From contig NZ_BMXK01000003.1 of assembly GCF_014651715.1 (NCBI RefSeq), positions 1-64,000 of the forward strand: 64,000 bases of DNA. The letters are read 5' to 3'. The translations under genes were made by a program, and so were the position numbers. Source of the DNA: Zhihengliuella salsuginis (lineage in GTDB: Bacteria > Actinomycetota > Actinomycetes > Actinomycetales > Micrococcaceae). Shown here in pieces: positions 25,259 to 33,510 of the stretch (positions are counted from its first letter, which is position 1; the number at the start of each line of letters is the position of its first letter). A model generated the notes under the pieces. It saw nothing but the letters and a program-made list of their open reading frames with translations. It was not told the origin of the DNA and did no database searches.

Positions 25259-25281
25259 CCGGCGCCGTGGGCCGGCGCCGG
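25259..25281 (-). terminator. Intra-operonic hairpin after the binding-protein gene
   Basis: CCGGCGCCG (25259-25267), a 5-nt loop, and CGGCGCCGG (25273-25281) form a perfect 9-bp stem inside a larger GGCCG/CGGCC context. It lies between the binding-protein stop (25302) and the permease start (25211). It probably attenuates or stabilises, so that more binding protein than permease is made. Confidence 0.5.
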
Positions 25282-25301
25282 GCGGCCGTGTCTCGCGTCG
25301 C

Positions 25302-26285
25302 CTACTTGGTGAACGCCTCGGCGATCTGCCCGTAGGCGGCGGTGTAGGCCTCGATGCCCTCGGTGACGTAGAAGTACTTCTCGAGGTAGATGATCTGGTC
25401 CTCCGAGAAGAACGTCGTGTCGGCCCAGACATTGTCGAGAGCGCCGATCAGGGATTCGGCCGGGGTGAACTCGTCGTCGGCGGTGGAGACGGCGGCGTCG
25501 CGGTCCATGACGATCATCCAGTCCGGGTCCGCCTCGGCGACGGTCTCCGGGGCCAGGCCGGAGTCGTTGTGCACGGACTCGCCGTCGAGGTCCTCGCTGG
25601 CGAACGAGTCCTCGAGGTCGAGGCCCTCGAGCAGGCGGCCGATGCGGCCTGCGCCGTTGTCGATCTTGCCGCCGGAGGCGTTGGCCAGGAAGACGGTCTC
25701 GCCGCCGGTGGCCTCGCCGGCTGCAGCCTGGGCCTCGTCGAGGGCCGCGACGAGCTCGCCGGCCGCCTCCTCCTCGTCGAAGATCTCGCCGAGGACCTCG
25801 GTCTGGTGGCGCAGGCCGCCGACCCACCCGTCCTCGGACTCCTCGTCCGGCTGGACGTCGACGACCGGGGCGATCTTCTCCAGCTCCCCGGTGTACTCGG
25901 CGAAGCGGCCGCCGCCGATGATCAGGTCGGGAGCGGCCTCGCTCACGGCCTCCAGATCGGCCTCGCGGTGCGAGCCGGCATCGAAGATCGCCTCGTCGGA
26001 CTCCCAGTCCTCGTAGCCCTCGTTCGGCAGCAGCGGCTTCGGCACGGCCACGGGGTCGATGCCGAACGACTTCAACGTGGCGAAGGTCGTGTTGTTGAGA
26101 ACTGCTACGCGCTCCACGTCCGCCGGGATGTCGACCGGTCCGTTGTTGGTCTCGACGGTGATGGTCTCCGCGGTGGCTTCGTCGCCGCCCTCCGCCGCGC
26201 TGGTGCTGCCGCCGCACGCCGTCAGTGTCACGAGTGCGGCCGCTGCGGCTCCGCTGGTCAGCGCGGACTTGAGGGAAATCTTCAT
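25302..26285 (-). CDS. Siderophore-binding lipoprotein (FatB/CeuE-like)
   Basis: A 327-residue substrate-binding lipoprotein: lipobox LVTLTAC (Cys about residue 24), then a two-lobed PeriBP fold with DIPADVERVAVLNNTTFATLKSFGI, APDLIIGGGRFAEYTGELEKIAPVVDV and the long connecting helix near 160. It would capture a ferric siderophore outside the membrane and hand it to the permeases downstream. Motifs fit the FatB/CeuE group (catecholate/petrobactin binding), not proven. ATG 26285 has GGAGAAGAAG directly upstream; the upstream in-frame start at 26327 is less likely. Its promoter region carries an IdeR-like box. Confidence 0.88.
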   Translation of the reverse strand: MKISLKSALTSGAAAAALVTLTACGGSTSAAEGGDEATAETITVETNNGPVDIPADVERVAVLNNTTFATLKSFGIDPVAVPKPLLPNEGYEDWESDEAIFDAGSHREADLEAVSEAAPDLIIGGGRFAEYTGELEKIAPVVDVQPDEESEDGWVGGLRHQTEVLGEIFDEEEAAGELVAALDEAQAAAGEATGGETVFLANASGGKIDNGAGRIGRLLEGLDLEDSFASEDLDGESVHNDSGLAPETVAEADPDWMIVMDRDAAVSTADDEFTPAESLIGALDNVWADTTFFSEDQIIYLEKYFYVTEGIEAYTAAYGQIAEAFTK

Positions 26286-26381
26286 CTTCTTCTCCAGAGG
26301 ACGGACGAGCGACCACGGGTCGCCCATCTAATTAGCGAATGAATGTATTACGAAAATGTGTGCTCGAAGATGAAGCTATAG

Positions 26382-26399
26382 GAAGGGTTGCCTTAGTTC
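26382..26399. promoter_or_regulatory. Candidate IdeR/DtxR box for the leftward siderophore operon
   Basis: GAAGGGTTGCCTTAGTTC resembles the IdeR consensus core (AGGTTAGCCTAAC) at about 9 of 13 positions. It lies 97-114 nt upstream of the leftward binding-protein ATG. Iron-loaded IdeR would repress here. It is weaker than the neighbouring box. Confidence 0.45.
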
Positions 26400-26469
26400 A
26401 AATCCGAAGGACGTCACGCGCCCCGACCCCGGTAATTCGGCTACGTTTGTTTTGCGTAATGCGGCTCAC

Positions 26470-26486
26470 TGAGGCTAGCCTTACTT
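26470..26486. promoter_or_regulatory. Candidate IdeR/DtxR box for the rightward binding-protein gene
   Basis: TGAGGCTAGCCTTACTT matches 13 of 17 positions of the IdeR/DtxR consensus and keeps its AGGCTAGCCT core. It ends 51 nt before the rightward ATG at 26538. It supports iron-repressed expression of that gene. Confidence 0.65.
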
Positions 26487-26537
26487 CGACGGCCCTCGTG
26501 GCCCACCCGCAATCACTACAGACCCCAAGGACTTCCC

Positions 26538-27575
26538 ATGGCCTTCACCCGCCGCGCCGGCCTGCTCGCTGCAGCAGCTGCCACCGTCCTCGCCGCCTCC
26601 GCCTGCTCGGGTGCGTCGACGGCCTCCTCAGATTCCTCGGACGCCGCCTCCGGGGGCTTCCCCGTGTCCGTCGAGAGCATCTACGGCGAGACCGAGATCC
26701 CGGCCGAGCCGGAACGCGTCGTCACGTTGTCGTGGGTCAATGCCGACACCGCGCTCGCCCTCGGCGTCGTACCCGTCGGGATGCCCGAGGTCACCTGGGG
26801 TATGAACGAGAACGGCTCGACCGACTGGAACGACGCGAAGCTCGAGGAGCTCGGGGCCCCGATCGGCTCCGAGGACGGGCCGGAGCTCTACAGCGAGGCC
26901 GACGGCGTGAACTTCGAGGCCATCGCCGAGCTGCAGCCGGACGTCATCCTGGCCGGCTACTCGGGCCTGACGCAGGAGGACTACGACAAGCTCTCCAAGA
27001 TCGCGCCCGTCGTCGGCCCGCAGAAGGAGAACTACCTCGCCTCCTGGCAGTCGGTCACCGAGGCCACCGGCAAGGCCCTGGGCAAGCAGGACGAGGCCGC
27101 CGCGGTCATCGAGGACGTCGAAGCGCAGATCGCCGCCGTCTCCGAGGAGCACCCGGCGCTGACGGAGACGACCTTCATCGCCTCCAACCTGGACACGGCG
27201 CAGAACGTCATCAGCCTCTACACGGGCGACGACACACGCCCGCGCTTCTTCAAGGCCCTCGGCATGACCGAGGCTCCCGTTGTCGCGGAGAACGCCCCGG
27301 AGGGCGAGTTCTACTTCGACTGGTCCTCCGAGCGCGGCGACGAGCTCGACTCCGACGTGATCTACACGTGGATCCCGGCCGGCAGCGACAACGCCGACAT
27401 CGAGGGCAACGACCTCTTCAAGCAGATCCCGGCCGTCGCCGACGGCGGCCTGTTCACCACCAACGACGACCACACCACGCTCTCCATCTCCGCCGCCAGT
27501 GCGCTGAGCCTGCCGTGGGCGCTGGAGAACTACGTCCCGGAGATCGTCGAGACCGTCGAGTCCGTCAAGGAATAA
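26538..27575 (+). CDS. Iron-siderophore-binding lipoprotein (FepB/FecB-like)
   Basis: A 345-residue binding lipoprotein, unlike its divergent neighbour in sequence. Lipobox VLAASAC (Cys about residue 23), a Ser-rich linker, then the PeriBP fold: IPAEPERVVTLSWVNADTALALGVVPVG, LQPDVILAGYSGLTQEDYDKLSKIAPVVG and the C-terminal ALSLPWALENYVPEIVETV. It fits the FepB/FecB-type group for catecholate or mixed siderophores. AAGGA lies 5 nt before ATG 26538. Its likely partner permeases begin 966 nt downstream, beyond an opposing metallo-hydrolase gene. Confidence 0.88.
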   Translation: MAFTRRAGLLAAAAATVLAASACSGASTASSDSSDAASGGFPVSVESIYGETEIPAEPERVVTLSWVNADTALALGVVPVGMPEVTWGMNENGSTDWNDAKLEELGAPIGSEDGPELYSEADGVNFEAIAELQPDVILAGYSGLTQEDYDKLSKIAPVVGPQKENYLASWQSVTEATGKALGKQDEAAAVIEDVEAQIAAVSEEHPALTETTFIASNLDTAQNVISLYTGDDTRPRFFKALGMTEAPVVAENAPEGEFYFDWSSERGDELDSDVIYTWIPAGSDNADIEGNDLFKQIPAVADGGLFTTNDDHTTLSISAASALSLPWALENYVPEIVETVESVKE

Positions 27576-27593
27576 CGGCGCCCGAATGAACGA

Positions 27594-28451
27594 CTACCGG
27601 TGATCCCCGCCGCGCAGGTACGCCAGCTGGGCGGCCACGGAGTGCTCCGCAGCCGACCGGACCGAGGGGTCGACGTCCGCATAGACGACGTCGGCCACCT
27701 CGGCCACGGTCGCCGCTGCGGGGCTCCCGGCGTTCGCACGGGAGGACTCCACCTGCGCGACGGCGGCGCGCACCTGGGCGAGCCGCTCCTCGCGGTGCGT
27801 CCGGTACGCCCGGGCGATCGACGCGAGGCTCGGGAGGGTCCCGCCGTGGGCGGGCAGGACCGTCGCATCGCCGAAGCCGGCGAGCAGGTCGAGGGTTTCG
27901 AGGTAGTCGCCGAGGGTCCCGTCCGGGAAGTCCAGGATGGTGGTGCCCCGGCCCAGGATCGTGTCGCCGGTGATCATCGCGCCGTGGGTTCCGTCCTCGG
28001 GCAGGAAGAAGCTCATCGAGTCGGAGGTGTGCCCGGGCGTCGCCAGGACCTTGATGTCCACGCCGGCCTCCGTGATCAGCTCGCCGTGGCGCAGCGGGTC
28101 GCCGAAGCCGACGGCGGTGTCGTGGGCCGGGGGCCCGGCGGCGGCGGGCCGGCAGAACTCTGCCGCGGCGGCGCGCACGGGGGCCCCGGTCAGCTCGTGC
28201 AGCCGGTCGATGCCGGCGGTGTGGTCGGCGTGGCGGTGCGTGATCAGGATCAGCGCGACGTTGCCGAGCGCGGCCAGCGCCTCCAGGTGCGGGTCGTCGG
28301 CGGGTCCCGGATCGACGATGACGACCGACTCGTGGCCCGGGAACCGCACGGCGTAGGATTGCGTGCCGTCGAGCGTCATCGGCGACGGGTTCGGCGCCAG
28401 CAGCATCGAGGCGTACGCGGACAAGGGCGTTGGCTGAGGAGAGTCGACCAT
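27594..28451 (-). CDS. MBL-fold metallo-hydrolase
   Basis: A 285-residue metallo-beta-lactamase-fold hydrolase. The zinc motif ITHRHADHTAGIDRL (H-x-H-x-D-H), the later His in LATPGHTSDSMSFFL and the Asp in MITGDTILGRG are present. The C-terminal helix region (SIARAYRTHREERLAQVRAAV) resembles the LACTB2-like winged helix. Family members hydrolyse thioesters, lactones or RNA; no specific substrate is evident. It is transcribed against the surrounding iron-uptake genes and ends 18 nt from the binding-protein stop, so its link to iron uptake is unproven. Confidence 0.82.
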   Translation of the reverse strand: MVDSPQPTPLSAYASMLLAPNPSPMTLDGTQSYAVRFPGHESVVIVDPGPADDPHLEALAALGNVALILITHRHADHTAGIDRLHELTGAPVRAAAAEFCRPAAAGPPAHDTAVGFGDPLRHGELITEAGVDIKVLATPGHTSDSMSFFLPEDGTHGAMITGDTILGRGTTILDFPDGTLGDYLETLDLLAGFGDATVLPAHGGTLPSLASIARAYRTHREERLAQVRAAVAQVESSRANAGSPAAATVAEVADVVYADVDPSVRSAAEHSVAAQLAYLRGGDHR

Positions 28452-28540
28452 ATGACCAGTCTAGAGAGAACGACGACGGCGCCGACAGGTGCGCGTCGCA
28501 CCTCCGGCTCCGATCGCCGGACGTCGGAGAGGTTGAGCGC

Positions 28541-29620
28541 ATGACCGAGACGCTTCGCTCCCGTGACGCGGGGCCGCGGCCGGCCGTGCCCGCCTCGGGG
28601 CGGACCGCGCCGCCGAAGCGGGTCGACGTCAGCCGCGCCGTGGTCGTGGGACTCGTGCTGGCCGCGGGCGTCGTCGTCCTGGCCGGGCTGTCCCTGGCCG
28701 TCGGCGCGCGGGCGACCAGCCTGCCCGTCGTTTGGGACGCGCTGGTGGACTTCGATCCCGCGAACACCGATCACGTCGTCATCCACACGCGCATCCCCCG
28801 GACGGTGACCGGCATCGTCGTCGGCGCCGCACTCGCCCTCGCCGGGGCCGCCATGCAGGGCATCACGCGGAACCCGCTCGCGGACCCCGGCATCCTCGGC
28901 CTCAACGCGGGCGCCGCGCTCGCCGTCGTCCTCGGCATCCACCTCTTCGGCATCGGAACCGTCACCGGCTACATCTGGTTCGCGTTCGCCGGGGCGGCCT
29001 TCTCGGCGGTCGTGATCTACCTCGTCGCGAGTCTCGGCCGCGAGGGCGCGACGCCGGTCAAGCTCGCGCTTGCCGGTGCCGCGCTGGCCGCCGGGCTGAT
29101 GTCCGTCATGCACGCGATCCTGCTCATGGACCAGGCCGCCCTTGACGGGTTCCGGTTCTGGCAGGTCGGCGTCCTCGGCGCCCGCAGCCTCTCCGACGTG
29201 GCGACGCTGCTGCCGTTCTTCGCCGCCGGGGCACTGCTCGTGTTCGCGTCGACGCGCCTCTTCAACGCGCTGGCCCTCGGCGACGACGCCGCCACCGGAC
29301 TCGGCGTGCGCGTCGGGCGCGGCCGGATCACGGCGGGCCTCGGCGTCGTCCTGCTCGCCGGCGGGGGCACCGCGCTGGCCGGTCCCATCGCGTTCCTGGG
29401 CCTCGTCATCCCGCACGCGATCCGGCTGCTCACCGGGGCCGACTACCGGAGCCTCATGCCGCTGAGCGTGCTCGCCGGGCCGGTGCTGCTGCTCGGGGCC
29501 GACGTCCTGGGCCGCATCATCCTGCCCCCGAGCGAGGTGCAGGTCGGCGTCATGACGGCCGTGATCGGCGCGCCCGTGTTCATCTGGCTGATCCGGACCC
29601 GGAAGCAGGTGACCCTCTAG
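28541..29620 (+). CDS. Iron-siderophore ABC transporter permease (FecCD family)
   Basis: A 359-residue permease with about nine TM helices. Seen: HTRIPRTVTGIVVGAALALAGAAMQGITRNPLADPGILGLNAGAALAV (RxPR and the NPLADPxILG signature of the family), ALGDDAATGLGVRVGR and ALAGPIAFLGLVIPHAIRLLTG. It fits FepD-type. ATG 28541 follows GGAGAGGTTGAG; upstream extension of the frame is rejected. Its stop touches the next permease start at 29621 with no gap. First gene of the rightward permease-permease-ATPase/SIP run. Confidence 0.9.
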   Translation: MTETLRSRDAGPRPAVPASGRTAPPKRVDVSRAVVVGLVLAAGVVVLAGLSLAVGARATSLPVVWDALVDFDPANTDHVVIHTRIPRTVTGIVVGAALALAGAAMQGITRNPLADPGILGLNAGAALAVVLGIHLFGIGTVTGYIWFAFAGAAFSAVVIYLVASLGREGATPVKLALAGAALAAGLMSVMHAILLMDQAALDGFRFWQVGVLGARSLSDVATLLPFFAAGALLVFASTRLFNALALGDDAATGLGVRVGRGRITAGLGVVLLAGGGTALAGPIAFLGLVIPHAIRLLTGADYRSLMPLSVLAGPVLLLGADVLGRIILPPSEVQVGVMTAVIGAPVFIWLIRTRKQVTL

Positions 29621-30718
29621 ATGCTCAAACGTGCCGACACCGCCCCGGCCACGGCCCCCGCGGACGCGAACGCCTCCCGGGAGGCCGCGCTCAGCGCCAG
29701 CATCGGCGCCGATTCGAGCGCCGCCCGCGGCACCGGGCGCCGCGTGCGCCGCGTGGGAGCTGTCCTCGCGGGCGCCGTCGTCGTGCTCTTTATCGCCCGG
29801 GTGGTCCTCGGCAGCCCGGTGGTCTACCTCGATCAGCTGGCGCAGATCCTCGCGGGCGAGACGGTTCCCGGGCTCAGCTTCATCGTGCTGGAGCACCGGC
29901 TGCCCGCCGCATCAGTCGGCGCGATGGCCGGCGCGGCGCTGGGCCTGTCCGGCACGGTCTTCCAGACCCTGTTGCGCAACCCGCTGGCCAGTCCGGACGT
30001 CATCGGCGTCGGCTACGGCGCGGCGACGGCCGCGGTGACCGGCATGCTCGCGTTCGGGCTGGCCGGGCCGCTGCTGAGCGCTGTCGCGTTCGCCGGCGGC
30101 CTCGTGGTCGCGCTCTTCGTGTACTTCATGGCGGACTCCGGCAAGCACACGGGCGGCAGGTTCATCCTGATCGGCATCGGCGTCGCCGCCATGCTGCAGG
30201 CCGTCTTGAACTACCTGCTGACCCGCACGGACGTCCGCGCCGCCGGCGACGCGCTGCACTGGCTCGTCGGATCCCTGTCCTCGAGCACGTGGGAGCGGGC
30301 CGGGACGATCCTGCTCAGCCTGGTGGTGCTCGTGCCGCTGACCGCCCTGGCCGTGTCCAAACTGAAGATCCTCGAGCTCGGCGACGACGCGGCCAGCGGG
30401 CTCGGGCTCGACGTGCGCCGCACCCGCGCCGCGCTCGTCGTCCTGGGCGTCGCGCTGAGCGCCTGCACCATCGCGGTGACCGGCCCGATCGCGTTCGTCG
30501 CGTTCCTGGCCGGGCCCCTGGCCCGCCTGCTGGCCGGCCGCACCAACTTCGCGTGCTCGGCGTTCGTCGGCGCGGCCCTCGTGCTGGCCGCCGACTTCGC
30601 CGGAGCCAACCTCTTCGGCGACATCAGTCTCCCGGCGGGAGTGATCACGGGCGCCCTCGGCGCCCCGTTCCTCCTCTGGCTGCTGGTGCGCTCCAACAAA
30701 CAAGGAATGGGAGGCTGA
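29621..30718 (+). CDS. Iron-siderophore ABC transporter permease (FecCD family, second)
   Basis: A 365-residue FepG-type permease: a variable N-terminus (about 50 residues), then about nine TM helices. Seen: LEHRLPAASVGAMAGAALGLSGTVFQTLLRNPLASPDVIGVGYGAA, ELGDDAASGLGLDVRRTRAALVVLG and AVTGPIAFVAFLAGPLARLLAG. The canonical RLPR reads RLPA here. It pairs with the preceding permease to form the channel. It begins right after the previous stop and ends 1 nt before the fused ATPase gene, so translation is coupled through the operon. Confidence 0.88.
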   Translation: MLKRADTAPATAPADANASREAALSASIGADSSAARGTGRRVRRVGAVLAGAVVVLFIARVVLGSPVVYLDQLAQILAGETVPGLSFIVLEHRLPAASVGAMAGAALGLSGTVFQTLLRNPLASPDVIGVGYGAATAAVTGMLAFGLAGPLLSAVAFAGGLVVALFVYFMADSGKHTGGRFILIGIGVAAMLQAVLNYLLTRTDVRAAGDALHWLVGSLSSSTWERAGTILLSLVVLVPLTALAVSKLKILELGDDAASGLGLDVRRTRAALVVLGVALSACTIAVTGPIAFVAFLAGPLARLLAGRTNFACSAFVGAALVLAADFAGANLFGDISLPAGVITGALGAPFLLWLLVRSNKQGMGG

Positions 30719-30719
30719 C

Positions 30720-32660
30720 ATGGCCCAACTTACTGCCCGGTCGCTGAGCCTGGGATACGACAAGTCCACCATCGTCGCCGACCTGTCACTGGAGCTGCCG
30801 GCCGGCGAGGTGACGATGATCGTCGGCGCCAACGGCTGCGGCAAGTCGACCCTCCTGCGCGGGATGTCCCGGCTGCTCAAGCCGTCCGGCGGGTCCGTCG
30901 TCCTCGACGGCAAGGACATCCACGCCCAGCCCGCGCGCGAGATCGCCAAGGTCCTCGGCCTGCTGCCGCAGACGCCGATCGCGCCCGACGGCATCACGGT
31001 GCGCGAGCTGGTCGGCCGCGGCCGCTACCCGCACCAGGGCTGGTTCCGCCGGTGGTCCTCCGAGGATGACGACGCCGTCGCGCGCGCCATGCACGCCACC
31101 GGCACCGAGGAGCTCTCCGACCGGCCGATCGACGAGCTCTCCGGCGGCCAGCGCCAGCGCGTCTGGATCGCCATGGCGCTCGCCCAGGAGACGGACCTGC
31201 TGCTGCTCGACGAGCCGACCACCTACCTCGACGTCGCCCACCAGCTCGAGGTCCTCGACGTCGTCGCCGACCTCAACCGCCGCCGCAACACCACGGTGGC
31301 GATCGTCCTGCACGACCTGAACCTCGCCGCCCGCTACGCCGACCACCTGGTCGCCCTCAAGGACGGCGAGATCTACGCGCAGGGCCACCCGGCCGCCGTC
31401 GTGACGGAGACGATGGTCCACGACGTGTTCGGCATGCCGTCCCGCGTCATCCCGGACCCGGTGGCCGGCACGCCGCTCGTGCTGCCGATCGGCCGCAACC
31501 GCGTGGTGCGCGACATCAACCACGACGAGAACGCGGCCCGCGCCGCCGCCGGCCGCCCGACGGGGACGCTGCCGCCGGTCCCCGCGGCGGCGGCCGCCGG
31601 GGAGGGGGTCCGCCCGGCGGACGGCGACGACCGGCAGTCGGGGGGCGACGGCGTCGTACCTGCCGAGGGCGCCGGACTGCGTCCGGCCCTCGAGGCGTGC
31701 CCCACGCTCGCCTACACCCTCACCGCCGTGGCCGCGACGACCCTCAGCCCGAGCTACCGCCGCGTGACGTTCACGGGCGAGGACCTGGCGCACTTCGGCA
31801 CCGGCGGGCACCCGCTGGACCTGCGCATCAAGCTCGTCATCCCGGGGGAGGGCGGGGGAGTCGACCACTTCGCGGCGCTGCGCCCTGACGGCCGGATCGC
31901 CGACGCCGACGTGACCGGCTGGTACCGCAACTGGCTGCAGATCGACCCGGCCGAGCGCGGGTGGCTGCGGACCTACTCGATCCGGTCCTTCCGCCCGGCC
32001 GGGCACCCCGGAAACATGGGCGGGCACGCGGAGATCGACGTCGACTTCGTCCTGCACGTCAAGCGGGAGGACGGAAGGCTCGTCGGCGGGCCGGCGTCGG
32101 TGTGGGCGGCGACGGCTGAGCCCGGGGACACGATCACGATGCTCGGCCCGAACGCGAACCGCTGCGGGCCCGACTACGCGGGCATCGAGTTCCGGCCCGG
32201 CTCCGCGCGGCGCATCCTGCTCGCGGGCGACGAGACCGCCGCCCCCGCGATCTGCTCGATCCTGGAGACGCTGCCGCCGGGCATGACCGGCAACGCGTTC
32301 ATCGAGGTCCCGACCGTCGACGACATCCAGGGGTCCTTCACGCGCTCGGGCGTCTCCGTGCAGTGGCTGCCGCGCGGCTCCAACCCGCACGGCGAGATGC
32401 TGGACAACGCGGTGCGCTCCGCGGTCGCGATCCCGGCGGCCGGCGCAGTCGTCGCCGGCCGGGAGCCGGAGGACATCGACGTCGACGAGACCATCCTGTG
32501 GGAGACGGCCGGCGGCGGCAACCAGCCGTTCTACGCGTGGCTGGCGGGCGAGGCCGGGACCATCAAGGAGCTGCGCCGGTACCTGGTCCGCGATGCCGGC
32601 ATGAACCGCAAGCAGGTCTCCTTCATGGGCTACTGGCGCCGCGGCAAGTCGGAGATGTAG
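30720..32660 (+). CDS. Fused ABC ATPase and siderophore-interacting reductase
   Basis: A 646-residue fusion. Residues about 1-262 are a complete FecE/FepC ATPase (Walker A GANGCGKSTL at about 37, signature LSGGQRQRVWIAM at about 140, Walker B LLLLDEPTTYLD). A Pro/Ala/Gly-rich linker spans about 285-345. Residues about 350-646 are a SIP/ViuB flavin reductase: RRVTFTGEDLAHF, the FAD motif RTYSIRS (about 417), GPASVWA, GDETAAPAI (about 502) and a C-terminal YWRRGK. The frame is open throughout. The ATPase would power import and the reductase would release iron from the imported siderophore with NAD(P)H, tethered at the membrane. Confidence 0.87.
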   Translation: MAQLTARSLSLGYDKSTIVADLSLELPAGEVTMIVGANGCGKSTLLRGMSRLLKPSGGSVVLDGKDIHAQPAREIAKVLGLLPQTPIAPDGITVRELVGRGRYPHQGWFRRWSSEDDDAVARAMHATGTEELSDRPIDELSGGQRQRVWIAMALAQETDLLLLDEPTTYLDVAHQLEVLDVVADLNRRRNTTVAIVLHDLNLAARYADHLVALKDGEIYAQGHPAAVVTETMVHDVFGMPSRVIPDPVAGTPLVLPIGRNRVVRDINHDENAARAAAGRPTGTLPPVPAAAAAGEGVRPADGDDRQSGGDGVVPAEGAGLRPALEACPTLAYTLTAVAATTLSPSYRRVTFTGEDLAHFGTGGHPLDLRIKLVIPGEGGGVDHFAALRPDGRIADADVTGWYRNWLQIDPAERGWLRTYSIRSFRPAGHPGNMGGHAEIDVDFVLHVKREDGRLVGGPASVWAATAEPGDTITMLGPNANRCGPDYAGIEFRPGSARRILLAGDETAAPAICSILETLPPGMTGNAFIEVPTVDDIQGSFTRSGVSVQWLPRGSNPHGEMLDNAVRSAVAIPAAGAVVAGREPEDIDVDETILWETAGGGNQPFYAWLAGEAGTIKELRRYLVRDAGMNRKQVSFMGYWRRGKSEM

Positions 32661-32679
32661 CCGCGGCCGGTCGGAACCA

Positions 32680-32708
32680 TTGACATATGCAGGCAATCGA
32701 CTGCATAT
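32680..32708 (+). promoter_or_regulatory. Promoter and ArsR-type operator
   Basis: TTGACA (32680-32685) and GCATAT (32703-32708) are spaced 17 nt. A perfect inverted repeat ATATGCAG (32685-32692), 8 nt, CTGCATAT (32701-32708) spans spacer and -10. The GTG start follows 8 nt later, so the mRNA is nearly leaderless. A self-repressing operator for the downstream ArsR-type protein is the simplest reading. Confidence 0.65.
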
Positions 32709-32715
32709 TGGGTGT

Positions 32716-33510
32716 GTGAGCGGGGACACGGACCGGATGGACGCGGCGTTCAAGGCGCTGGCCGATCCCACGCGCCGTCGTCTCCTCGATCGACTGCGGG
32801 AGCAGAACGGGCAGACGCTCAGCGCGCTGGGCGACCGCCTGGACATGCGACGCCAATCGGTGACCCGGCATCTGGACATCCTGATCGGCGCCGACCTCGT
32901 GACCGTCGTCCGGCACGGACGGGAACGACTCCACTACCTCAACCCGGCCCCGATCCACGAGATCGACGAGCGGTGGATCTCCGGATTCGACCGCCCCCGG
33001 CTGGATGCCCTGCGTGCCATCAGGAACACCGCGGAGGAGAACGCCATGAGCACCGAAGAAACCGTTCCGAACTACGTGTACGTCACCTACATCGCCGCCA
33101 GCGCCGAGGACGTCTGGAAGGCGCTGACCGACGACGACCTCACCGAGCAGTACTGGGGGCACGCGAACGTCTCCGACTGGCAGGAGGGCTCCATCTGGGA
33201 GCACCGCCGCGCCGGGGAACCCGGGACCGTGGACGTCGTCGGGCGCGTCCTCGAGAACGCGCGGCCGCACCGGCTCGTGATCACCTTCGAGGACAGCCTC
33301 GACGAGGTCGAGAAGCGCGAGGCCTCGGTGGTCACGTTCCTCATCGAGCCGCACGAGGACATCGTGAGGCTGACCGTCACGCACGAGAAGCTGCCGAACC
33401 GCGACATGTACAACGGGATCGCCAAGGGCTGGCCCGCTGTCCTCGCGAACCTCAAGTCGCTGCTGGAGACCGGCAAGGTCCTCCCGCAGCAGCCGTGGGA
33501 GGTGGCGTGA
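32716..33510 (+). CDS. ArsR-family HTH fused to an SRPBCC (AHSA1-type) domain
   Basis: A 264-residue two-domain protein. Residues about 5-95 form an ArsR winged HTH (FKALADPTRRRLLDRLREQNGQTLSALGDRLDMRRQSVTRHLDILIGADLV) without the metal-binding ELCVCDL box. Residues about 118-260 form an SRPBCC/AHSA1 lipid- or ligand-binding fold (VYVTYIAASAEDVWKALTDDDLTEQYWG ... GWPAVLANLKSLLETGK). In many actinobacteria these are separate neighbours; here they are one chain, so ligand binding could directly drive DNA release. The start is GTG 32716 (alternative ATG 32737). The next gene overlaps by GTGA. Confidence 0.8.
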   Translation: MSGDTDRMDAAFKALADPTRRRLLDRLREQNGQTLSALGDRLDMRRQSVTRHLDILIGADLVTVVRHGRERLHYLNPAPIHEIDERWISGFDRPRLDALRAIRNTAEENAMSTEETVPNYVYVTYIAASAEDVWKALTDDDLTEQYWGHANVSDWQEGSIWEHRRAGEPGTVDVVGRVLENARPHRLVITFEDSLDEVEKREASVVTFLIEPHEDIVRLTVTHEKLPNRDMYNGIAKGWPAVLANLKSLLETGKVLPQQPWEVA

